22,836 nt of DNA from Pseudomonadota bacterium (GTDB lineage Bacteria; Pseudomonadota; Gammaproteobacteria; Pseudomonadales; Pseudomonadaceae), in the NCBI GenBank assembly GCA_023388335.1, contig JAEWGL010000072.1, positions 1 through 22,836 on the forward strand, in the 5' to 3' direction. Below the pieces are notes generated by a model. It saw nothing but the letters and a program-made list of their open reading frames with translations. It searched no databases and had not been told where the DNA came from. Below are positions 8,079-14,778 of this stretch, in pieces; the stretch's first letter is position 1, and the number at the start of each line of letters is the position of its first letter. The translations under genes and the position numbers were made by a program.

Positions 8079-8708
8079 ATGTCCTTGCCCCCCCGTACCA
8101 AGCCGCGCCGTCCCGCGGCGCGGCCTGCCGGCCCGCGTCGCCAAGCCAAGGCGCCGCCGGTCGAGCCACGCCTGATCCTGTTCAACAAGCCCTTCGACGT
8201 GCTGACCCAGTTCAGTGATGGGGAAGGGCGCGCCACCCTCAAGGACTACCTCGATATCCCTGGCATCTACCCGGCCGGGCGCCTGGACCGTGACAGCGAA
8301 GGCCTGTTGCTGTTGACCAACGATGGCCGCCTGCAAGCGCAGATCGCCGATCCACGACACAAGCTGCCCAAAACCTATTGGGTGCAGGTAGAGGGCGAGC
8401 CGAGTGACGAGCAGTTGCAGCGCCTGCGCGAGGGTGTCGAGCTCAATGACGGTCCGACCTTGCCGGCCGAGGCCCGGCGCCTCGACGAGCCTGAGCTGTG
8501 GCCGCGCAATCCGCCGGTACGCTTTCGCAAGAGCGTGCCGACCAGTTGGCTGGAACTGGTGATCCGCGAAGGGCGCAACCGTCAGGTGCGGCGCATGACC
8601 GCCGCGGTCGGCCTGCCGACCTTGCGCCTGGTGCGGGTGAAGATCGGCGACTGGACGTTGGAGGGGTTGGATCAAGGCTGCTGGCGGGAAGTGCCGGCCA
8701 AGCGTTAA
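8079..8708 (+). CDS. rluE: 23S rRNA pseudouridine synthase, RluE type
   Basis: A 209-aa pseudouridine synthase of the RsuA/RluB/E/F group. RluE converts a uridine (U2457 in E. coli numbering) of 23S rRNA to pseudouridine. A basic N-terminal tail of about 28 residues precedes LILFNKPFDVLTQFSD, the catalytic motif YPAGRLDRDSEGLLLLTNDG (the Asp of RLDRD), KLPKTYWVQVEG, and the C-terminal LVIREGRNRQVRRMTAAVG and LPTLRLVRVKIG. No S4 domain is present, which favours RluE over RluB, RluF or RsuA. It starts 6 bases after the amn stop, and its TAA overlaps the stop of the convergent DUF2788 gene. Confidence 0.92.
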   Translation: MSLPPRTKPRRPAARPAGPRRQAKAPPVEPRLILFNKPFDVLTQFSDGEGRATLKDYLDIPGIYPAGRLDRDSEGLLLLTNDGRLQAQIADPRHKLPKTYWVQVEGEPSDEQLQRLREGVELNDGPTLPAEARRLDEPELWPRNPPVRFRKSVPTSWLELVIREGRNRQVRRMTAAVGLPTLRLVRVKIGDWTLEGLDQGCWREVPAKR

Positions 8709-8908
8709 ACCCCTTCGATGAACCCGACTACCACGCTCTTGATGATAAAGGCGAGCACGCCCAGGCCCAGGACGAAGAACAGGATCATCGTGCCAAAGCG
8801 GCCGGCCTTGGATTTCTTCGCCAGGTCCCAGACGATGAAGCCCATGAAACCGACCAGGACGGTGACCAGGATGATCATCATCCACTCTTCGAATACGGCA
8901 GGATCCAT
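8705..8908 (-). CDS. Small two-helix membrane protein, DUF2788 type
   Basis: A 67-aa protein with two hydrophobic helices (about residues 10-28, MIILVTVLVGFMGFIVWDL, and 40-60, TMILFFVLGLGVLAFIIKSV) joined by the basic loop AKKSKAGRFG. The WDL-KKS-AGRFG pattern fits the DUF2788 family of unknown function. GGGAG stands 7 bases before the ATG. The stop (TTA at 8705-8707 on the plus strand) overlaps the rluE stop, so the two genes meet tail to tail with no spacer. A TATACT hexamer (8939-8944, minus strand) upstream suggests its own promoter. Confidence 0.8.
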   Translation of the reverse strand: MDPAVFEEWMMIILVTVLVGFMGFIVWDLAKKSKAGRFGTMILFFVLGLGVLAFIIKSVVVGFIEGV

Positions 8909-8938
8909 CGTTACGCTCCCGTCAGGCTGAAGCGCCGG

Positions 8939-8944
8939 AGTATA
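8939..8944 (-). promoter_or_regulatory. Likely -10 element for the DUF2788 gene
   Basis: Reading the minus strand, TATACT lies 31-36 bases before the ATG at 8908, in the 57-bp gap after the Lrp-type gene. No clear -35 is seen at 16-18 bases upstream, so the call rests on the -10 alone. Confidence 0.35.
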
Positions 8945-8965
8945 CGCTCGGCGCCAGCGCCTGGA

Positions 8966-9442
8966 CTACCGCAGGTGGGTCAGCGGCAACTCGGTGCTGG
9001 CCAGTACCTGGTTGAGCACGAAGCTCGAACGCACGCTGGTGACCCCTTCGATCCGCGTAAGGCTGCCTAGCAGCAATTTCTGGTAGTGATCCATGTCCGG
9101 CACTACCACCTTGAGCTGGTAGTCGGCATCCATGCCGGTGACCAGGCTGCACTCCAGCACCTGGGGCAGGCCTCTGATCGCGGCCTCGAAGGTCTCGAAA
9201 CGCTCGGGCGTGTGGCGGTCCATGCCGATCAGTACATAGGCGGTCAGGCTCAGGCCCAGCTTCTTGCGGTCCAGCAGCGCCACCTGGCGGGCGATGTAGC
9301 CGTCATCTTCCAACTGCTTGACCCGCCGCGAGCACGGGGAGGGGGACAGGCCGATGCGCTCGGCCAGTTCCTGGTTGGAGATGCGCGCATCGCGCTGCAA
9401 TTCGGCAAGGATGCTCAGGTCATAGCGGTCAAGCTTGCTCAT
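8966..9442 (-). CDS. Lrp/AsnC-family transcriptional regulator (first copy)
   Basis: A 158-aa protein with the full Lrp architecture. The N-terminal helix-turn-helix is LDRYDLSILAELQRDARISN, QELAERIGLSPSPCSRRVKQ, then LEDDGYIARQVALLDRKKLG. A C-terminal RAM/ACT domain follows (AYVLIGMDRHTPERFETFEA, VLECSLVTGMDADYQLKVVV, LTRIEGVTSVRSSFVL). Such proteins form octamers and usually sense an amino acid. The ligand and targets are not evident; the regulator often controls itself and a divergent gene. Here no coding gene is divergent from it, only the 9443-9915 gap. The gap near its start has repeated ATTGCG/CGCAAT boxes that could be its operator. The start Met precedes SKLDRYD as in family members; AGGTCC-type purine bases upstream are weak. 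Confidence 0.92.
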   Translation of the reverse strand: MSKLDRYDLSILAELQRDARISNQELAERIGLSPSPCSRRVKQLEDDGYIARQVALLDRKKLGLSLTAYVLIGMDRHTPERFETFEAAIRGLPQVLECSLVTGMDADYQLKVVVPDMDHYQKLLLGSLTRIEGVTSVRSSFVLNQVLASTELPLTHLR

Positions 9443-9464
9443 GGAAAGGACCTTTTCTGTTCGG

Positions 9465-9533
9465 ATTGCGGCAAATTATCAATCGTGGGTTAAAAATTGC
9501 GCAAGTGATATTTATCTGAGCAATCTTCGCAAT
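9465..9533. promoter_or_regulatory. Possible Lrp-type operator upstream of the first Lrp gene
   Basis: ATTGCG occurs at 9465 and 9496 and its complement CGCAAT at 9528, so three half-sites lie on the same DNA face at about three helical turns. Lrp/AsnC proteins bind such phased, AT-flanked sites next to their own genes. Assignment is by position and spacing only. Confidence 0.35.
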
Positions 9534-9729
9534 CCTCTGCCTCAGTGGTTCCTCTATCTTTATCAACAGAATCACTGCCCGGACATCAGTCCACGGCGAC
9601 CGGCCCAAGAGGGCGGTTGCGGCCAGCCATCCCACCGGATCGGCCAGGCCCCCGGGCTACACACTGTCCAGAAGACGGCGTGAGGTGAGCCGGTGCCACA
9701 AGCGCCGAGCACGGACGACAATTGCTGAA

Positions 9730-9755
9730 GGGAGGCCTGGTGGCCTCCCTTTTTT
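9730..9755 (+). terminator. Strong rho-independent terminator with no upstream gene
   Basis: GGGAGGCC (9730-9737), loop TGGT, GGCCTCCC (9742-9749), then six T. The perfect 8-bp GC-rich stem plus T run is a textbook intrinsic terminator for plus-strand transcription. No plus-strand gene ends nearby; rluE ends about 1 kb earlier with two minus-strand genes between. Confidence 0.8.
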
Positions 9756-9784
9756 ATGGGTGTGTGGAACTGCTCAAGGCTATG

Positions 9785-9817
9785 GGGTGCATGGCTTGAG
9801 GCTGCAGCCATGCACCC
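9785..9817. repeat. Perfect 12-bp inverted repeat
   Basis: GGGTGCATGGCT (9785-9796) and AGCCATGCACCC (9806-9817) are exact reverse complements around a 9-base loop. No T run follows on either strand, so it is not a standard terminator. It could be a regulator site or a leader hairpin for the gene at 9916. Confidence 0.7.
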
Positions 9818-9915
9818 ATGACCCTCATGCAATCCCCTGGATTTTTCATCTGCGCGCGATGATGCGCGTTGTAGACTCCCTGCAGTTTCAGTCCGGTTTT
9901 CGCGAGAGGGGCAGC

Positions 9916-10743
9916 ATGAAGTCACGCATCTGGCAGTGGGCAGGTGTAGGGTTGCTTGGCCTGGGAATCAGCCTGTCGGCGAGCGCCCAAGGACCAAACG
10001 AAGGCCACGGCGCCCAAGGGCCGCAGGATCCCAACGGCGCCGGCAGAGGCCACTCGCCGTTGCAGTCGCGCGACGAAGTGCGCCAGACCCAGCCGCCGAG
10101 CCACGGCAATTACCAGGACATCCCCCGCCGCGCGGGTAATGGCCAGCACTGGCAGGCCGGTGGCCCCGGGCAACGGCCTGGTGACAATTGGCCAGGGCGG
10201 CCGGACGGGCACGGCAATGGCTGGGGATCCGGGCCCCAGTATCGACCTGGCCACATCATCGACCGTTTTCCCGACCGCTTCTGGAAAGTGCCGTACCGGG
10301 GGCAGGACTACTTCTACTCCGGGGGCTATTGGTATCGACCCAAAGGGCCGAACTATGTGGTAGTCACCCCGCCCTACGGCGTACGGGTCAATTACCTGCC
10401 GGCCTATGCCCGCGAGGTCTGGCTGGGCGGTGCAGTGTTCTTCCTGGTGGCCGACACCTATTACCAGTACCTGGCCGACAGTCGCGAATACGTGGTGGTC
10501 GATCCACCACTCGCCACCCCGGGTCCGCGGCCAGGAAGCGGCTATGACGTGATCGCCTATCCGAGCCATGGACAACCGCCCGAGCAGCAAGAGCAGGACC
10601 GCTACCAGTGTCATCGCTGGGCGGTCGAGCAGTCCGGTTTCGATCCGGCGGCGGCCAGCTACGCACCACCGGCCAATGTCGCCGATACCTACCGGCGGGC
10701 GCTAGGCGCCTGCCTGAGCGGGCGGGGGTACAGCATCAATTGA
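9916..10743 (+). CDS. Secreted or envelope protein of DUF6515 type
   Basis: A 275-aa protein with a clear signal peptide (MKSRIWQWAGVGLLGLGISL, then SASAQ with cleavage after ASA). Residues about 26-110 are low-complexity Gly/Pro/Gln/His-rich and probably disordered. Residues about 115-210 form a Tyr- and Val-rich domain (RFWKVPYRGQDYFYSGGYWY, VVVTPPYGVRVNYLPAY, VFFLVADTYYQYLADSREYV) that fits DUF6515. A C-terminal segment with two Cys (YQCHRWAVEQSGFDP and RRALGACLSGRGYSIN) may make a disulfide. Function is unknown. GAGGGG about 6 bases before ATG 9916 fixes the start; the frame is open further upstream but that stretch is non-coding in character. It stands alone on its strand. Confidence 0.85.
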   Translation: MKSRIWQWAGVGLLGLGISLSASAQGPNEGHGAQGPQDPNGAGRGHSPLQSRDEVRQTQPPSHGNYQDIPRRAGNGQHWQAGGPGQRPGDNWPGRPDGHGNGWGSGPQYRPGHIIDRFPDRFWKVPYRGQDYFYSGGYWYRPKGPNYVVVTPPYGVRVNYLPAYAREVWLGGAVFFLVADTYYQYLADSREYVVVDPPLATPGPRPGSGYDVIAYPSHGQPPEQQEQDRYQCHRWAVEQSGFDPAAASYAPPANVADTYRRALGACLSGRGYSIN

Positions 10744-10748
10744 CATGC

Positions 10749-10782
10749 GCCCGGGCCCTGCCTGGCAAGGGAGGATCCGGGC
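10749..10782. terminator. Hairpin between convergent genes
   Basis: GCCCGG (10749-10754) pairs with CCGGGC (10777-10782), and CCCT (10756-10759) with AGGG (10768-10771) inside it. It lies between the DUF6515 gene stop and the convergent fieF stop. There is no T run, so termination activity is uncertain. Confidence 0.35.
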
Positions 10783-10810
10783 AGTTCGTCGAGCCTGTAC
10801 GCGATGCCTG

Positions 10811-11680
10811 TCACACCGGATCGGCATGCACCATCACATCCGCGCGCGGGTAGCGTTGGCGGATCGCGGTCGAGGCCTGTTCGCACAGGTCATGGGCCTG
10901 GTGCAGCGGCAGGTCGCCAGGCAGCTCCAGGTGCACCTGGACGAACCAATGGCTACCCGACACACGGGTGCGCAGATCATGCGCGCCCCTCACCCCTGGG
11001 ATCGAGCACACCACTTCGAGCATGCGCTCGCCGATGTCGGCGGGCAGCTCCTTGTCCATGAGGATCGCGCTGCTCTCACGGGCGATCTGCAGCGCACTCC
11101 AGAGGATGTACAGGGCGATGCCCAGGCCAAACAGCGCATCGAGCTGCGGCCAGCCCAGGCGAGCGAGGAGCAGGGCCAGGAGGATGCTGCCGTTGAGCAG
11201 CAGGTCGGAGCGGTAGTGCAGGGAGTCGGCGCGCACTGCGGTGGAGCCGGTGGCGCGGATGACCTTGCGCTGGAACGCCAGCAGGGCCAGGGTCAGGCCC
11301 AGCGACAGCAGCATCACGGCGATGCCGGCGCTGGTATCGCCCAATGGCTGCGGCGAGCGCAGGCGGGCGACGGCCTGCACGCCGATGAGCACCGCGCTGA
11401 CCCCGATGAACAACGCTTGGGCCATTCCGGCCATGGCTTCGGCCTTGCCATGGCCAAAACGGTGGTCATCGTCCGCGGGGCGCAGGGCGTAGTGCACGGC
11501 CAGCAGGTTGAGGAACGAGGCCACGGCATCCAGGGCCGAGTCGGTGAGCCCGGCCAGCAGGCTGACCGAACCGCTCAGCCACCAGCCCACCGCCTTGCTC
11601 AGGACCAGGATGCTGGCCACTGCGAGTGAGGCCCGGGTGGCCAGGCGCAGCAGGCGTTGCTGTTCCGCTGTTGAGGTCAT
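10811..11680 (-). CDS. fieF: Cation-diffusion-facilitator metal exporter, FieF/YiiP type
   Basis: A 289-aa inner-membrane CDF antiporter that exports divalent metals (Zn, Fe and others) in exchange for protons. Six membrane helices are followed by a cytoplasmic domain. The transport-site residues are present: Asp47 and Asp51 in LTDSALD and His155 and Asp159 in LHYRSD, matching the DD-HD site of E. coli YiiP. PADDDHRFGHGKAEAMAGMA and VRADSLHYRSDLLLNGS are close to the E. coli protein, and the C-terminal SIPGVRGAHDLRTRVSGSHW and DVMVHADP are the usual dimer/metal-sensing domain. The metal preferred cannot be read from sequence. It is 23 bases downstream of the small lipoprotein gene and may be co-transcribed with it. 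Confidence 0.92.
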   Translation of the reverse strand: MTSTAEQQRLLRLATRASLAVASILVLSKAVGWWLSGSVSLLAGLTDSALDAVASFLNLLAVHYALRPADDDHRFGHGKAEAMAGMAQALFIGVSAVLIGVQAVARLRSPQPLGDTSAGIAVMLLSLGLTLALLAFQRKVIRATGSTAVRADSLHYRSDLLLNGSILLALLLARLGWPQLDALFGLGIALYILWSALQIARESSAILMDKELPADIGERMLEVVCSIPGVRGAHDLRTRVSGSHWFVQVHLELPGDLPLHQAHDLCEQASTAIRQRYPRADVMVHADPV

Positions 11681-11703
11681 GCTGGTGGCAGCGTCCTCGG
11701 GGT

Positions 11704-12123
11704 TCAGGCGGCCGGTACCAGGCCGTAGGCGGCCAGTTGCTCGACGCTGCCGCGGTGCTGGATCAGGCGCGGGTCGTTCAGCGGCAGGCGTTGGCCCAGT
11801 TCGCTTTCGAGAATAGCCTGCAGCTTGGCGTTGTCGACCTTGCCATCGGCGCCGATGGCCTGCTGGAGTTTCTCTGGCGCGACTTGGGCGGTCTGGCCGC
11901 CAGGGTAGTAGATCGCGCCGGTGGCGAAGTCGATGCCAAAGGCGATCAAGCCGGGGATGACGTAAAACAGGATGCCAATGGCATCCATGGCGACGATCAC
12001 GGGGTCGATCTTGCCTTCGATCTGACCGCGTCGGTCAGGGTAGAACAGCGTGCCACAGGCCGTCAGCTGGGTCAGCAGGGTAGCGATCAGGGCGCCACCG
12101 ATGACGCGGGAATGGATGCGCAT
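11704..12123 (-). CDS. YceK/YidQ-like small lipoprotein
   Basis: A 139-aa protein with a lipoprotein signal: MRIHSRVIGGALIATLLTQ, then lipobox LTAC with Cys at about residue 23. The first mature segment, CGTLFYPDRRGQIEGKIDP, followed by a hydrophobic stretch VAMDAIGILFYVIPGLIAFG and FATGAIYYPGG, fits the YceK/YidQ lipoprotein group. The C-terminal half (VAPEKLQQAIGADGKVDNAK and onward) looks helical and has no known role. I chose ATG 12121-12123 because GGAG lies 6 bases upstream (12130-12133), rather than the GTG at 12147, which would put eight residues in front of the signal peptide. No lipoprotein sorting Asp follows the Cys, so outer-membrane placement is likely. Confidence 0.78.
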   Translation of the reverse strand: MRIHSRVIGGALIATLLTQLTACGTLFYPDRRGQIEGKIDPVIVAMDAIGILFYVIPGLIAFGIDFATGAIYYPGGQTAQVAPEKLQQAIGADGKVDNAKLQAILESELGQRLPLNDPRLIQHRGSVEQLAAYGLVPAA

Positions 12124-12212
12124 GTAAATCTCCGAAAAAATAGCCACAACGATGAAGACAGAGCGCCTGCACCTGAAGCTAAGACCATGATAAGGCAGGC
12201 TGGGTTCGCCGT

Positions 12213-12218
12213 TATACT
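12213..12218 (+). promoter_or_regulatory. Likely -10 element for hrpB
   Basis: TATACT lies 23 bases before the ATG at 12242 and would give a leader of about 17 bases, which includes AGAGGG (12231-12236). No good -35 is visible. Confidence 0.4.
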
Positions 12219-12241
12219 CGCCCGACTGTTAGAGGGCCACC

Positions 12242-14770
12242 ATGATTTCATTACCCATTGATGCCGTATTGCCTGCACTGCGCCAAGCCTTGAGCGCGCG
12301 CCACGAAGCCGTGCTCGAAGCGCCCCCCGGCGCCGGCAAGACCACCCGCGTGCCCTTGGCATTGCTCGACGCGCCCTGGCTGGCCGGGCAACGCATCATC
12401 ATGCTCGAACCTCGCCGCCTGGCAGCCCGCGCCGCGGCCGAGCGGCTGGCCAGCGAACTGGGCGAAAAGGTCGGCGAAACCGTGGGTTATCGCATTCGCC
12501 TGGACAGCAAGGTCGGCCCGAAGACCCGCATCGAAGTGGTCACCGAAGGCATCCTGACCCGCCGCCTGCAAGCCGACCCGGCGCTGGAAGGGGTGGGGTT
12601 GCTGATCTTCGACGAATTTCACGAGCGCAGCCTGGACGCCGACCTGGCGCTGGCCCTGAGCCTCAACGGCCGCGAGCTCCTGCGCGACGACCCGCCACTG
12701 AAGATCCTGCTGATGTCCGCGACCCTGGAAGGCGAGCGTCTGTCGCGCTTGCTCGACGAGGCGCCGGTGATCAGCAGCGAAGGGCGCATGCACCCGGTCG
12801 AGGTGCGTTGGGGACGGCCGTTCCAGCCGGGCGAGTTCGTCGAGCCGCGGGTGGTCGATACCGTGCTGCAGGCCGTGGCGGACGAGGCCGGCAGCCTGCT
12901 GGTGTTCCTGCCGGGGCAGGCGGAGATTCGTCGGGTCCATCAGTCCCTGCAGGAAACCCTGGGCGAGCGTCGCGACATCCTGCTCTGCCCGCTGCATGGC
13001 GAACTTGACCTCAACGCCCAGCGCGCCGCCATCGAGCCGGCCCCCGAAGGCCTGCGCAAGATCGTGCTGGCGACCAACATCGCCGAGACCAGCCTGACCA
13101 TCGATGGCGTACGCGTGGTCGTCGACGCCGGGCTTGCGCGGGTGCCGCGTTTCGACCCGGGCAGCGGCATGACCCGCCTGGACACCCAGCGCATCTCCCG
13201 CGCCAGTGCCATCCAGCGCGCCGGGCGCGCGGGACGCCTGGCGCCGGGCGTGTGCTACCGGCTGTGGTCCGAAGGCCAGCATGAGCAACTGGCCGCCCAT
13301 GGCAGCGCGGAAGTTCTCCAGGCTGACCTGGCCGGCCTGGCCCTGCAGCTGTCGCGCTGGGGCGTAACGCCCGAGCAGTTGCGCTGGCTCGACCAGCCGC
13401 CCACGGCAGCCTATACCCAGGCCCAGGACTTGCTGGCCCGGCTCGGCGCCTTCAGGGCAGGCCGCCGCGACACCCTCAGCGATCATGGGCAGGCCATGAC
13501 CGAGCTGCCGGCGCATCCACGTATCGCGCATTTGTTGCTGCGCGGGCAAGACCTTGGGCTGGCCGGCATGGCCTGTGACGTCGCCGCACTGCTGGGCGAG
13601 CGTGACATTCTGCGGGGAGCTGGGGCCGACCTGCACAGTCGCCTGACCGTGCTCAGTGGCCAGAGCCGCGCCGGGCGCAGCAGCCAGGGTGGCGTGCAGC
13701 GCGCGCGCCAGCTGTCGCGTCAATACCAAGGCCTGCTGCGCCGCAAGACTGGCACGCCAGTCCCTGACCCTGATCACCCACGCTGGCTCGGTGCCTTGCT
13801 GGCGCTGGCCTACCCCGATCGAGTGGCCCAGCAGCGCCGTGAAGGCGGCGCCGAATACCGTCTGGCCAATGGCCGCGCGGCGTTGTTTGCCGAGGTCGAT
13901 GCGCTGATGAAGCAACCCTGGCTCGTGATCGCCGACCTGGGCAGTCGCCAGGGGCAGCGCGAGGAACGCATCTACCTGGCGGCCGAATTCGACCCGGCCT
14001 TGTTCGACGGCGTGCTGGCCGAGCAGGTCGAGGTCCTCGACGTGCTGGACTGGGACGAGCGCGAGCAGGTGTTGCGTGCCGAGCGCCAGCGCAAGGTCGG
14101 TGAGCTGGTGCTCAGCCGCGAGCCGTTGCCAGGCCTGGATGACGACGCCCGCGCCCGCGCCTTGCTCGGCCTGGTGCGGCGCAAGGGCCTGGCCCTGTTG
14201 CCCTGGACCCCCGAGTTGCGCCAGTGGCAGGCCCGCGTGGCGCTGCTGCGCCAGCTCGACCTGGACAACGCCGGCCAGAGCGAGTGGCCGGACCTGGGCG
14301 ACGACGCGCTGCTGGCCAGCCTGGAAGACTGGCTGCAGCCCTACCTGAGCAAGGTCTCGCGGTTGAGCCATTTCGCTCAGCTGGACCTGGCCTCGATCCT
14401 GCGCAATCTGCTGCCCTGGCCGTTGCCACAACGTTTGGATGAGTGGGCGCCGACCCACCTGAGCGTGCCCTCCGGCTCGAACATCCGCCTGGACTACGGC
14501 GAGAGGCCGCCGATCCTCGCCGTGCGCCTGCAAGAGCTGTTCGGCCTGGCCGACACGCCGCGCATTGCCCAGGGCCGGCTGCAGGTCAAGCTGCACCTGC
14601 TGTCGCCGGCGCGTCGACCGGTGCAGGTGACCCAGGACCTGGCCAACTTCTGGCGCACCACCTACGCCGAGGTGAAGAAGGACCTCAAGGGCCGCTACCC
14701 CAAGCATTACTGGCCGGATGATCCGCTGGTGGCGCAGGCGACCGCGCGGACAAAGCCGAGAAAACCCTGA
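12242..14770 (+). CDS. hrpB: ATP-dependent helicase HrpB
   Basis: An 842-aa DEAH/RHA-type helicase; HrpB is about 810-840 aa in relatives. Motifs in order: Walker A EAPPGAGKTTRVP (Lys33), LEPRRLAARAAAERLA, motif II as DEFH (Asp124, LLIFDEFHERS), motif III SATLEG (Ser159), GRMHPVEVRW, VFLPGQAEIRRV, ATNIAETSLTIDGVRVVVDA, and motif VI QRAGRAGR (from Gln325). The remainder contains HA2/OB-like and the HrpB-specific C-terminal domain (WAPTHLSVPSGSNIRLDY, DLANFWRTTYAEVKKDLKGR, PKHYWPDDPL). It probably acts on RNA or RNA-protein complexes; its cellular substrate is poorly known. AGAGGG stands 5 bases before ATG. The gene ends 8 bases from a convergent gene. Confidence 0.96.
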   Translation: MISLPIDAVLPALRQALSARHEAVLEAPPGAGKTTRVPLALLDAPWLAGQRIIMLEPRRLAARAAAERLASELGEKVGETVGYRIRLDSKVGPKTRIEVVTEGILTRRLQADPALEGVGLLIFDEFHERSLDADLALALSLNGRELLRDDPPLKILLMSATLEGERLSRLLDEAPVISSEGRMHPVEVRWGRPFQPGEFVEPRVVDTVLQAVADEAGSLLVFLPGQAEIRRVHQSLQETLGERRDILLCPLHGELDLNAQRAAIEPAPEGLRKIVLATNIAETSLTIDGVRVVVDAGLARVPRFDPGSGMTRLDTQRISRASAIQRAGRAGRLAPGVCYRLWSEGQHEQLAAHGSAEVLQADLAGLALQLSRWGVTPEQLRWLDQPPTAAYTQAQDLLARLGAFRAGRRDTLSDHGQAMTELPAHPRIAHLLLRGQDLGLAGMACDVAALLGERDILRGAGADLHSRLTVLSGQSRAGRSSQGGVQRARQLSRQYQGLLRRKTGTPVPDPDHPRWLGALLALAYPDRVAQQRREGGAEYRLANGRAALFAEVDALMKQPWLVIADLGSRQGQREERIYLAAEFDPALFDGVLAEQVEVLDVLDWDEREQVLRAERQRKVGELVLSREPLPGLDDDARARALLGLVRRKGLALLPWTPELRQWQARVALLRQLDLDNAGQSEWPDLGDDALLASLEDWLQPYLSKVSRLSHFAQLDLASILRNLLPWPLPQRLDEWAPTHLSVPSGSNIRLDYGERPPILAVRLQELFGLADTPRIAQGRLQVKLHLLSPARRPVQVTQDLANFWRTTYAEVKKDLKGRYPKHYWPDDPLVAQATARTKPRKP

Positions 14771-14778
14771 GGCAGGCA

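Larger units (their letters stand above)
9443..9915. other. 473-bp gap: putative Lrp operator, orphan terminator, inverted repeat
   Basis: The first ~140 bases are AT-rich with ATTGCG boxes at 9465-9470 and 9496-9501 and the inverted form CGCAAT at 9528-9533, spaced 31-32 bases. From about 9580 the sequence becomes GC-rich, has no convincing frame, and ends at a strong rho-independent terminator (9730-9755, plus strand). A perfect 12-bp inverted repeat follows at 9785-9817, then the leader of the gene at 9916. A plus-strand small RNA ending at 9755 is possible; no clear promoter for it was found. Confidence 0.6.

Noticed and set aside
9429..9635. 68-codon minus-strand frame reading into the first Lrp gene (possible leader peptide)
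   Set aside because: It overlaps the Lrp start by a few codons in another frame and has no clear ribosome site; its composition follows the AT-rich gap. It cannot be excluded but is not supported.
9435..9683. 82-codon plus-strand frame through the Lrp upstream gap
   Set aside because: It begins inside the Lrp gene's start region, has no ribosome site, and crosses the AT-rich operator region with no protein-like pattern.
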